From: Chloroflexota bacterium
Lineage (GTDB): Bacteria; Chloroflexota; Limnocylindria; Limnocylindrales; CSP1-4
Assembly (NCBI GenBank): GCA_013694835.1
Contig: JACDBP010000276.1
Coordinates: 1-16,314 of the forward strand
Reading direction: 5' to 3'
DNA: 16,314 nucleotides
Shown here: positions 7,388 through 13,902 of the stretch, piece by piece
Numbering within the stretch: position 1 is the stretch's first letter
How the letters are laid out: every line of letters begins with the position of its first letter
Program-made: the position numbers and the translations under genes
The notes under the pieces: generated by a model
The model's input: the letters and a program-made list of their open reading frames with translations, nothing else
Database searches by the model: none
Told to the model about the DNA's origin: nothing

Positions 7388-7500
7388 AGCGCTCGGCGCC
7401 GCACGAGGTGCGACGGTCGCACGAGCGCTGGGTGCCGCAGGAGCGCAGGGTGCGGCATGAGCGCAGCCGCAGGAGCGCTGGGTGCCGCAGAGCACTGTGC
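7388..7500. repeat. Imperfect 18-bp tandem repeat, about seven units
   Basis: Between the divergent lpdV and glycosyltransferase genes (7323-7598) the sequence breaks into units that start with AGCGC and are mostly 18 bp: 7388-7405, 7406-7423, 7424-7441, 7442-7459, 7460-7473 (14 bp), 7474-7490 (17 bp) and a decayed unit from 7491. The clearest unit is AGCGCTGGGTGCCGCAGG at 7424, nearly repeated at 7474. Open frames cross it on both strands, but they are low-complexity and carry no family signal, so I treat it as non-coding. It covers much of the space where promoters of both neighbours should lie. Confidence 0.75.
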
Positions 7501-7598
7501 GAAGGCGGACGGGGGCGCATACTCCGGACCGTGGGACCCCGCGGTGGCGTGCTCATCGTGGCCGGCGATCCCGTCGGCAGGTCCTCCACCTGGGACCT

Positions 7599-9287
7599 GT
7601 GAAGGCTCTGAGGCGCGGCACCACGCGCTGGGTGGCTAGCGCGCTGGCTCTGGTCGCTGCTGCCGTCCTGTTGCGTCTGATCGGCCTTCACGAACGCCCG
7701 TTGTTCCGCGACGAAGCAGCGTCATGGCTCGAGGCGCGGTATGCCCTGCCCGACCTCCTGGACCATGCTGCCGGCGAGCCCTATCCGCCGCTGTATGCGC
7801 TGCTGATGCACGGCTGGATCCGACTCTTCGGGGACAGCGAGGCCGTGCTGCGGCTGCCCAGCGTGCTGGCCGGTACCGCGATGGTCCTCGTCGGGTGGCG
7901 CTGGGCGCATGAGGCGCTCGGTCGATGGTCGGGGCTGGTGGCGCTGGGGTTGCTGACCTTCTCACCGCTGGCGATCTCGAATGCTCGCGACGCGCGCATG
8001 TACGCGCTCGAAGCGCTCTTCGCAACAGTCGCGTGGTGGTTCATCTGGCGGCTGACGTCAGGCCGCGCATCCGGGGGATCGCGCGGCTCGACGTGGCTTC
8101 ACGGCGTGGTGCTGGCGGTGGCCGTAGCGGGAGAGCTCTGGACGTTGTCGCTCGGGTTGGTCGTCGCCGGGATGCAGGGTCTGCTGGTGCTGGTGGCGGT
8201 CCTGGCGGCACGGCGGAGCGGAAGTCCGTCGCCCGGTCGCGGCGGACCGGCGGGGGCGTTGCCGCTCCGCCGCGGCGGACGGTCCGGATCGGGGCCATCC
8301 GGAGAGACCGTGGCGCTGTGGGGCATCGTCGCGGGCGGACTCTCGTTCCTGCCGTGGCTGCCGAGCACCCTGGCCGCGGCGACCAACGGCGACCCATTCT
8401 GGACACCGACGCCGGGCTTCTTCGACTGGATCCTGACCTGGCAGGTGGCACTGGTCGGATGGGACGGACACACGATCGCGAACCTGGCGGCCGCTCCCCT
8501 GCTCCTCCTGGCGCTGGCAGGCTTGGTCGGTTTGCTCCGATCCAGCGACCCGCCAAGACGGTGGTCGGGCCGGGTGCTGCTCGCCGGCATCGCGCTGGTG
8601 CCCGCCATCTGGGCCGTGTCGCAGGTCCGCTCCATCTACGACCACCGCTACTTCGGCGCCGCGGTCGCACCGCTCGCGCTGGCCGTCGCGGCGGGCGTGA
8701 CCCTCGTCGCCGGACGTTTGCCGCGCTGGACCGGGCGGCAGCGCCACGCCCGCAGGGCGGAGCCGACCACCGTCCTGGTCGCTGCGGCGCTCACTTGCCT
8801 GCTGACGGGGCCATTCGCGCTCGAGTGGCTGAGTGACTGGCGCTCGCCCGACAGCGGCTCACCGGTACGCGATCTGGTCCGGGTGATCGCCCCCCGCGTC
8901 CGTCCCGGCGACACCTTGTTGGCGATCGACGCCCGTGCCTACTTTCCCCTCGCCTACGAGGTCCAGCGGGCCGCCCCCGACCTCCGCGGCGTCTCCGTGC
9001 CGGTCCTGGACTGGGTCTCGGGGGTCGAGGAGCGCTACAACGGCGCCTCGCTCATCGACGACGCCGTGAAGGTGGATGATGCGGCGCTCCAGCGACTGGG
9101 AGCGCGGCAGGCCCTGCGCCTCGGTCCAGGCGGCCGGGTCTGGCTCATCGCCTCCAGCGACGATGCGGGCGGGGCGCTCGACACGTCGGTCCTGCGCCTC
9201 CCGGGAGCCGTCCGCCAAGATCGGCTCGTCCTCGGTGCGGACCGTTACGAACCGGCCCAGGCGCTGCTGATCGAGCTCGGTCCGTAG
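7599..9287 (+). CDS. GT39/PMT-like membrane glycosyltransferase
   Basis: Probably a polytopic membrane glycosyltransferase that moves a sugar from a polyprenyl-phosphate donor to a protein or lipid on the outer face of the membrane (PMT_2/ArnT-like fold). The 562-residue protein begins with a basic stretch and a membrane helix (about 11-30). A first external loop carries the acidic pair D38/E39 in RPLFRDEAASW, the position of the catalytic acid in GT39 enzymes. The blocks YPPLYALLMHGWIRLFG (62-78) and ARDARMYALEALFATVAWW (129-147) are also typical of the family. More hydrophobic helices follow to about residue 400, then a soluble C-terminal domain of roughly 140 residues. I chose the GTG at 7599; earlier residues in the frame are Arg-rich and overlap the tandem repeat. 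The ribosome-binding site is weak. Acceptor and donor cannot be read from sequence. Confidence 0.82.
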   Translation: MKALRRGTTRWVASALALVAAAVLLRLIGLHERPLFRDEAASWLEARYALPDLLDHAAGEPYPPLYALLMHGWIRLFGDSEAVLRLPSVLAGTAMVLVGWRWAHEALGRWSGLVALGLLTFSPLAISNARDARMYALEALFATVAWWFIWRLTSGRASGGSRGSTWLHGVVLAVAVAGELWTLSLGLVVAGMQGLLVLVAVLAARRSGSPSPGRGGPAGALPLRRGGRSGSGPSGETVALWGIVAGGLSFLPWLPSTLAAATNGDPFWTPTPGFFDWILTWQVALVGWDGHTIANLAAAPLLLLALAGLVGLLRSSDPPRRWSGRVLLAGIALVPAIWAVSQVRSIYDHRYFGAAVAPLALAVAAGVTLVAGRLPRWTGRQRHARRAEPTTVLVAAALTCLLTGPFALEWLSDWRSPDSGSPVRDLVRVIAPRVRPGDTLLAIDARAYFPLAYEVQRAAPDLRGVSVPVLDWVSGVEERYNGASLIDDAVKVDDAALQRLGARQALRLGPGGRVWLIASSDDAGGALDTSVLRLPGAVRQDRLVLGADRYEPAQALLIELGP

Positions 9288-9308
9288 GCGGCCTGAGCCC
9301 TTGCCTGC

Positions 9309-9584
9309 TCAGTCGGGCCGGGAGCCACGGCGGATCGACCTGAACAGCACGACCACGGTGACGGCGAGCAGCACGACGACGATGACCGGGGCGAATGCCA
9401 GCGCTCGATCGAGTGGCGGGACCGCGGCGCTCACGACATCGGCTACGAGGACGAGCAGCACGACCCCCGCCGCTACCGCGTACACGTCGCGGTCGCGGAC
9501 GCGAGGACGCGGGCGCTCATGCGCGGCCGGGTGGGTCGCGACCTGGTGGTCGACAGCTGCCGACCGATCGTCGCCTTCGGTCAC
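9309..9584 (-). CDS. Small two-helix membrane protein downstream of nnrE
   Basis: A 91-residue protein I do not recognise. Residues 1-33 are hydrophilic, with a short Arg/Pro-rich stretch (RPRPRVRDRD). Two hydrophobic segments follow at about 35-55 and 62-82, and the tail RSIRRGSRPD is basic. The positive ends suggest both termini are cytoplasmic. The start is GTG at 9584, overlapping the nnrE stop by four bases (GTGA), which strongly supports a real, translationally coupled gene. It ends 21 nt from the convergent glycosyltransferase stop. No function is suggested beyond membrane location. Confidence 0.72.
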   Translation of the reverse strand: MTEGDDRSAAVDHQVATHPAAHERPRPRVRDRDVYAVAAGVVLLVLVADVVSAAVPPLDRALAFAPVIVVVLLAVTVVVLFRSIRRGSRPD

Positions 9585-10405
9585 GAGCCGATATCCGCGC
9601 CGGCGGGGATGCCGATCGGCGCCACGAGCACCAGGCCGGCGAGGGCTCTTCCGGTCCTGGTCAGCAGCCCGTGCTTCGGCCGGTGGAAGGTGACGGTCAC
9701 GTCCGCCCGAACGACCGGGTCCGACTGCGCCCCGCTCGTGAGGTCGACCGCGGTCGGCGTATCGATGGCCAGGACCGGGACAGCCACAGCACGGGCTCGC
9801 CAGGTCAGCTCGACCGCGCTACGAACGGGGTCGCGGAGCGAGCCGCTGACGCCCGTGCCGAGCAGCGCGTCGACCACGAGCGCGGCCTTCTCGACACCGC
9901 TGCCGAGGATCTGAAGGTCGCGCGCGGTGGGCGTCCTGAGCCGATCGATGAGCGGGTGACCGTCAAGCCGATCCCAGTTGCGCCTTGCGTCCGGGGTCCC
10001 CGGCTCCTCCTCGGTGGCTACCAGCACGACCGCCACACGGTGACCGCGGACCGCCAGGTGGCGCGCCAGCACGAACCCGTCGCCGCCGTTGTTGCCCCGG
10101 CCGCAGAGGACCAGCACAGGGCCGGCGCCGGTGCGCTCGGTCTGGACGAGCGTCGCGGTGGCTACGGCGGCGGCAGCCGCGCCGGCCTGCTCCATCAGCT
10201 GGATGCCCGGCACGCCCAGGCGCTGTGCCCGCCTGTCCGCCCCGCGCATCGACTCTGCGCTCATCGGCTGGCGCGCCGCGAATGGCGCCCAGTGGCGCCG
10301 GAGGGCGTCCAGGTCCATCCCCGGCGCGAAGAGCGCCGCATCGTCGAGCGGCAATGCGGCATCGACGGGCTCGACGACCGGCGAGGTCCCGTGGAGGTCG
10401 GTCAC
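9581..10405 (-). CDS. nnrE: NAD(P)HX epimerase (YjeF N-terminal domain protein)
   Basis: This enzyme family interconverts the R and S forms of damaged, hydrated NAD(P)H so that a dehydratase can repair them. The 274-residue protein has the YjeF_N pattern. MRGADRRAQRLGVPGIQLME (53-72) is the N-terminal helix, GRGNNGGDGFVLARHL (102-117) is the nucleotide-binding motif, and VVDALLGTG and VTVTFHRPKHGLL follow. The usual DIPSG motif reads DTPTAVDLTSG here, a mild departure. The ADP-dependent dehydratase domain (NnrD) often fused to this one is absent, and no separate copy lies in the window. The GTG start at 10405 leaves about 47 extra residues before the domain; ATGs at 10318 and 10264 are alternatives. 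The start at 10405 lies 13 nt past the mutY stop, so the genes are probably co-transcribed. Confidence 0.87.
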   Translation of the reverse strand: MTDLHGTSPVVEPVDAALPLDDAALFAPGMDLDALRRHWAPFAARQPMSAESMRGADRRAQRLGVPGIQLMEQAGAAAAAVATATLVQTERTGAGPVLVLCGRGNNGGDGFVLARHLAVRGHRVAVVLVATEEEPGTPDARRNWDRLDGHPLIDRLRTPTARDLQILGSGVEKAALVVDALLGTGVSGSLRDPVRSAVELTWRARAVAVPVLAIDTPTAVDLTSGAQSDPVVRADVTVTFHRPKHGLLTRTGRALAGLVLVAPIGIPAGADIGS

Positions 10406-10418
10406 GGACCCATGCTAC

Positions 10419-11324
10419 TCAGACGGGGAGCCTGGCTCTGCCCTCGCCATCCATCTCGACGATCCCGTCGCGGCGCAGGTCCTGGACGGCAGCGGCGATC
10501 GCCTGCTGCGAGTGCCGGCCGATCGGGCCGGCGATCGCTGTCCACTCGCCCGGCGGGATCGACCGGAGCGCCTCGACCAGTCGCCCGCGGAGCCAGCGGT
10601 TGGTGGTCTCGAAGCTTGGCGCGGGGCTCACCGCGCGGGGAGCAGGACGCGGCACCGCGGTCGCTCCGGCGGCCATGGCGGCGTGCGCCGCGAACCGACA
10701 CAGCTCCACGAGGGGGCATGCATCACAGCGTGGCGTGCGAGGCCGGCAGATGGTGGCGCCCAGATCCATCGCCGCCAGCGTCCAGGCTCGTGGATCGGAT
10801 CCTTCGAGCAGCGCATCCGCATCTACCTGCACTCGGGCCGGCCCGGGGATGGGGCCCGGATCGGCGGCGTGCCCGTGCCCGTGCATCACCCGCCCGACGA
10901 CGCGCCGGATGTTCGTGTCGAGCGCTGCGACCGGTGCGCCGAACGCGATCGCTGCGATGGCCCGCGCCGTATACGGACCGATCCCCGGCAAGGTCGCCAA
11001 CTCGGTGGGGTCCCACGGGACCTGCCCGTCGTGCCGCTCGACGATGGCTACGGCAGTTTCGCGAAGCCGCACGGCCCGCCGGTTGTAGCCCAACCCCTGC
11101 CAGGAGCGGATGGCGTCGCCCACGGACGCATGCGCCAGGGCGTCCGGAGTCGGGTACCGGCCGATGAAGGCGATCCAGTGACGCTCCACCCTGGGCGCCT
11201 GCGTCTGCTGGAGCATCACCTCGGAGACCAGCACAGCCCACGGGTCCGTCGTCGCTCGAAAGGCGAACTGCCGCGCGACGGGTCGGTGCCAGCTCAGGAG
11301 CCGGTGTGCCAGCGCGGTCCCCAT
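10419..11324 (-). CDS. mutY: A/G-specific adenine glycosylase MutY
   Basis: MutY removes adenine mispaired with 8-oxoguanine, starting base-excision repair. The 301-residue protein has SEVMLQQTQAPRV (34-46) with the catalytic E35, and the helix-hairpin-helix LPGIGPYTA (112-120). The catalytic D136 lies in ALDTNIRRV, and a C-x6-C-x2-C-x5-C cluster (C193, C200, C203, C209) binds [4Fe-4S]. It is shorter than E. coli MutY (about 350) and lacks the NUDIX-like 8-oxoG recognition domain. Instead residues about 240-301 form a short helical region ending in DGEGRARLPV, as in mycobacterial MutY. The usual LPWR block near the N-terminus is FAFR here. I chose the ATG at 11324 because the frame continues far upstream without family signal. 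No clear ribosome-binding site is seen. Confidence 0.9.
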   Translation of the reverse strand: MGTALAHRLLSWHRPVARQFAFRATTDPWAVLVSEVMLQQTQAPRVERHWIAFIGRYPTPDALAHASVGDAIRSWQGLGYNRRAVRLRETAVAIVERHDGQVPWDPTELATLPGIGPYTARAIAAIAFGAPVAALDTNIRRVVGRVMHGHGHAADPGPIPGPARVQVDADALLEGSDPRAWTLAAMDLGATICRPRTPRCDACPLVELCRFAAHAAMAAGATAVPRPAPRAVSPAPSFETTNRWLRGRLVEALRSIPPGEWTAIAGPIGRHSQQAIAAAVQDLRRDGIVEMDGEGRARLPV

Positions 11325-11359
11325 GCGACCGAGCGTAGCAGGCGTGGAGATGGCGCTGT

Positions 11360-11380
11360 CGCGCCCTTGAAATGGGCGCG
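11360..11380. promoter_or_regulatory. Perfect 7-bp inverted repeat in a divergent upstream region
   Basis: CGCGCCC (11360-11366) and GGGCGCG (11374-11380) flank the 7-nt TTGAAAT. The element lies 36 nt upstream of the mutY start and 122 nt upstream of the glycine-rich gene, in a divergent intergenic region (11325-11502) that holds no other feature I can support. A dyad with an AT-rich centre could be an operator or an RNA hairpin. There is no T-tract. The function is a guess. Confidence 0.35.
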
Positions 11381-11502
11381 CAGGGGAGGTCAAGCAGTGT
11401 GCAACCGGTCCGCGAGCATGATCGACCATGCACGGCGAGCCCTCATCGAGCACTCGACCACAACGGCCGGCCCGTGCCATACCCGTAAGGAGATCCGATC
11501 CG

Positions 11503-11781
11503 ATGGATGAGCAGCAGCGACAGGGCGGCGGCATCGATGGCAGCGACCTCGGCGGGCCGAGCGACACGGACCTGACCGGCGGGACGGGCTCGACCGGAAG
11601 CGGCGGTGCCATCGATGGTGGCACCGGCCCCGGGTCGGGCGTCAGCGGCCAGCCGTCCGGCGGCACGTCGGACTGGACGGGCAGCGGCGGTTCGATCGAC
11701 ACGGGCGGCTCCGGCGCGATCGACTCGGGCGGAGGTACCGGCGCCGGGGTCAGCGGCGGGGACAGCGGCCAGACCCGCTGA
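11503..11781 (+). CDS. Small acidic glycine-rich low-complexity protein
   Basis: A 92-residue protein of no family I recognise. Glycine makes up 34 of 92 residues and Ser, Thr and Asp most of the rest. There are 11 acidic residues against two basic ones (R6 and R92), a single Trp (W58), and no Lys, Cys, Phe or Tyr. It has no signal peptide or membrane segment, so it is predicted to be disordered and soluble. An internal duplication is visible: GSGGAIDGGTGPGSGVSG (32-49) resembles GSGAIDSGGGTGAGVSG (69-85). The ATG at 11503 follows AAGGAGA at workable spacing, one of the best ribosome-binding sites in the window, which argues for a real gene. A longer reading from 11428 and an Arg/Ala-rich frame on the other strand are less convincing. 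A stress or desiccation role is only a guess from composition. Confidence 0.65.
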   Translation: MDEQQRQGGGIDGSDLGGPSDTDLTGGTGSTGSGGAIDGGTGPGSGVSGQPSGGTSDWTGSGGSIDTGGSGAIDSGGGTGAGVSGGDSGQTR

Positions 11782-11801
11782 TCGCGCTCTCAGACGCACG
11801 T

Positions 11802-11833
11802 ACGGCGGTCTCGCGGCGGGGTGGGACCGCCGT
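11802..11833. terminator. 9-bp hairpin between convergent genes, likely bidirectional terminator
   Basis: ACGGCGGTC (11802-11810) and GACCGCCGT (11825-11833) form a perfect 9-bp stem with a 14-nt loop, 20 nt after the glycine-rich gene stop. TGTGATT follows on the plus strand, a poor T-tract. It lies in the 90-nt gap between this gene and the convergent membrane-protein gene, as expected of a shared terminator. Confidence 0.5.
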
Positions 11834-11871
11834 TGTGATTCCAGGGCCGGGCGTGCCCCTGAGCGCGACGC

Positions 11872-12678
11872 TCACCGTCGGGCGGCGCGAGCCACGAGGA
11901 CGGTGCCGAGCGCCGTGATGCCGAGCGACAGGAGGCTGAGCCAGCCGATCACCCCGAACAGGACCAGCCGCACGCCGTCCACGATCCCGGCGGAGACCTC
12001 CAGCCGCGGGCCCGTGCGAAGCTCGCGGGCGATGCTCTGGACCTCGACGCGCAACTCCTCGATATCGGCCTCTGTGACCCTGATATCCGAACGGTTCGCC
12101 GCCAGGGCCGCACCGATGCCATCGATCGAGGCGCCGAGCTCCGACAGCTGGCGTGCCGCCTCGTCGAACGAGGACTGCAGCCCGATGAGCGGCTTCGTCC
12201 CGAAGAAGTCGATGCCCATCGCCACCGAGAGCTGGCTCATGGTGGCCGAAACGCCCCGCGACAGGTTCGCGGCCTGGGTGGTGGACGACGACGCCTGGGT
12301 CAGGCTGTCCTCAAGGCGCCCGATTCCCGAGCCCGCGTTGCCCAGCGTGCGAGCCGTCGTGTCGAGGGCCCTGATCAACCCCTGACGCTGGTCCTCCACC
12401 GACTCGGTCAGCTTGGTGAGTCCGCCCAGCGGACCCGCCACCCCGACCGTCGTGGCCGCCAGCAGCACGATCCCGATCACCCCGTAGGCGATCAGCCCCA
12501 CCCCCAGCGTCCGGATCGCGCGGCGCCGTCGTCGCGCCTGGCGTGCTGACGTCGCCTCGGCGGCCGCGTCGACCACGTCGGCGACCACGTCGGCGACGTC
12601 GTCCTCGGGGACCTTCGGTCGCGAAACGCCCACGCCGGCGGTCGAGCCGGTGCGGTCGGCCTTCGCTGTCCCCCGCAT
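11872..12678 (-). CDS. Two-helix membrane protein with coiled-coil-like middle, last gene of the ABC operon
   Basis: A 268-residue protein of unknown family. Residues 1-56 are hydrophilic, with an acidic repeat (DDVADVVADVVDAAAEA, 26-42) followed by a strongly basic patch (RQARRRRRAIR, 46-56). A membrane helix lies at about 57-82. Residues 83-230 are long amphipathic helix-like sequence rich in Ala, Ser, Gln, Leu and Glu, placed outside the membrane by the positive-inside rule. A second helix lies at about 232-262, and the tail VARAARR is basic. The plan resembles proteins with a periplasmic coiled-coil loop between two membrane helices. The ATG at 12678 lies 27 nt after the permease stop, with AGGGAGG in the gap but somewhat far from the start. 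Its place at the end of an ATPase-permease operon suggests an accessory or adaptor role in export; this is inference. Confidence 0.75.
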   Translation of the reverse strand: MRGTAKADRTGSTAGVGVSRPKVPEDDVADVVADVVDAAAEATSARQARRRRRAIRTLGVGLIAYGVIGIVLLAATTVGVAGPLGGLTKLTESVEDQRQGLIRALDTTARTLGNAGSGIGRLEDSLTQASSSTTQAANLSRGVSATMSQLSVAMGIDFFGTKPLIGLQSSFDEAARQLSELGASIDGIGAALAANRSDIRVTEADIEELRVEVQSIARELRTGPRLEVSAGIVDGVRLVLFGVIGWLSLLSLGITALGTVLVARAARR

Positions 12679-12705
12679 CCCGTCGTCCAGCCGTCCGCCT
12701 CCCTG

Positions 12706-13902
12706 TCAGGCTCGCTTGAGGCTGCGTTGCAGCAGCAGCCCCGTGATCACGAACAGCACTGCGCCGACCAGCGCCAGGACCCAGATCTGCCACTCCACCA
12801 CCGTGCCGCCCCGCAGCATGATGTCCTGCAGGAGGCGGATGCCGTGGGTTACCGGCAGAGCGTACGAGACCACCTGCAACTCCGGGCGAAACTCCTGCAC
12901 CGGCAGCACGAAACCGCTGAAGAACACCGATCCGAGCAGGACAAGCAGCGATAGTTGCACGGCCTGCCGCTCCGAATCCGAGACCACGGAGATGAGCAGG
13001 CCCACGCCCAGCGAGGCCAACACCAGGAGCGCGATGACCAGTCCGAACAAAGCGGGGCTGCCGAGCATCGGGATGCCGAGCACCCCCACCAGCAACCCGG
13101 TGACGATCGCCGAGATGATCGCGGCGATGATGCCGAAGCCAACGTACTTGCCGAGCAGGATCTCGAGACCATTGACGGGCGAGACCCGGAACAGCTCGAA
13201 GGTCCCGCTGAGGCGCTCCCGGACGAGGGATAACGCGGACAACGTGACCGCCATGTGCTGGAGGATCAGCGCGAACACGGCAGGTCCGAAGAACGCCAGC
13301 ACGTTCGGCGAAGTCGGCGCCAGGTTCTGCGCGACCGCGATGGTCGGAGCGGCGACCACTTCCGGGGGGATCGCGATCTGCTGCGGGTCCACGCCCTGGC
13401 GCACGGCGTAGGTCTCGCCCTCGGCCACGGCGCGGCGCAGGATCTCGCGGTTCACCTCGCCTGCCAGGCGATACGCCAGGAAGTCGGCGTAGGCCTTGAG
13501 CACCGGGTCGATCTGGTTGTACTCGACGCCGATCTGCGACTGCCTGCCTTCCCGGAAGGTCTTCTCGAGGTCGCCGGGCGCGACGACCACGATGTCGATG
13601 ACCTGGCGGGCGAGGTCGTCGCGAGCGCTCGTCGCGTCCGACCGGATGTCGACGATCCGCAGCGCAGGCCCGACGAGGTCCTGGTAATAGCCGGGCTCGC
13701 GCGACAGGCTGGTCGACTCGGGGATCACGAGGACGGTGTCGAGCGCCCGGCGCACGCCGCTGTAGCCCGCCCCGAACAGGGCCATGATCAGGAACGGGCC
13801 GAGGATGAGGCTCAGGAAGGCGCCGGGACGCCGGGCGATCTGGAGCAGCTCCTTCTTGACCGTGGAATAGATCCGCGTCAGGCTCTTGGCGATCCCCCAC
13901 AT
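12706..13902 (-). CDS. ABC-2 type transporter permease
   Basis: This is the membrane subunit of an ABC exporter. The 398-residue protein has the ABC-2 layout: a cytoplasmic N-terminus (SLTRIYSTVKKELLQIARRP) and a first helix at about 28-48. A large outside domain (about 50-215) is followed by five hydrophobic helices to the C-terminus, which ends in a short basic tail. The segment SLVRERLSGTFELFRVSPVN is the cytoplasmic loop typical of this family. It resembles the YhgE/YadH-like and drug or polyketide exporter permeases; the substrate cannot be told from sequence. Its ATG overlaps the ATPase stop by one base (TGATG), so the two are translationally coupled. The companion two-helix gene follows 27 nt downstream. 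Confidence 0.9.
   Translation of the reverse strand: MWGIAKSLTRIYSTVKKELLQIARRPGAFLSLILGPFLIMALFGAGYSGVRRALDTVLVIPESTSLSREPGYYQDLVGPALRIVDIRSDATSARDDLARQVIDIVVVAPGDLEKTFREGRQSQIGVEYNQIDPVLKAYADFLAYRLAGEVNREILRRAVAEGETYAVRQGVDPQQIAIPPEVVAAPTIAVAQNLAPTSPNVLAFFGPAVFALILQHMAVTLSALSLVRERLSGTFELFRVSPVNGLEILLGKYVGFGIIAAIISAIVTGLLVGVLGIPMLGSPALFGLVIALLVLASLGVGLLISVVSDSERQAVQLSLLVLLGSVFFSGFVLPVQEFRPELQVVSYALPVTHGIRLLQDIMLRGGTVVEWQIWVLALVGAVLFVITGLLLQRSLKRA

Noticed and set aside
5889..7388. A 499-residue plus-strand frame opposite the E3 gene
   Set aside because: It mirrors the E3 coding region in a GC-rich genome, has low-complexity His/Asp/Arg/Val composition and no family motif. The minus-strand E3 has all catalytic motifs.
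7388..7500. CRISPR array
   Set aside because: Units abut without unique spacers of constant length, unit length is 18 bp, and no cas gene is present.
9395..11167. A 590-residue plus-strand frame opposite nnrE and mutY
   Set aside because: Arg/Gly/Pro-rich shadow frame crossing two well-identified genes and their junction; no recognisable domain.
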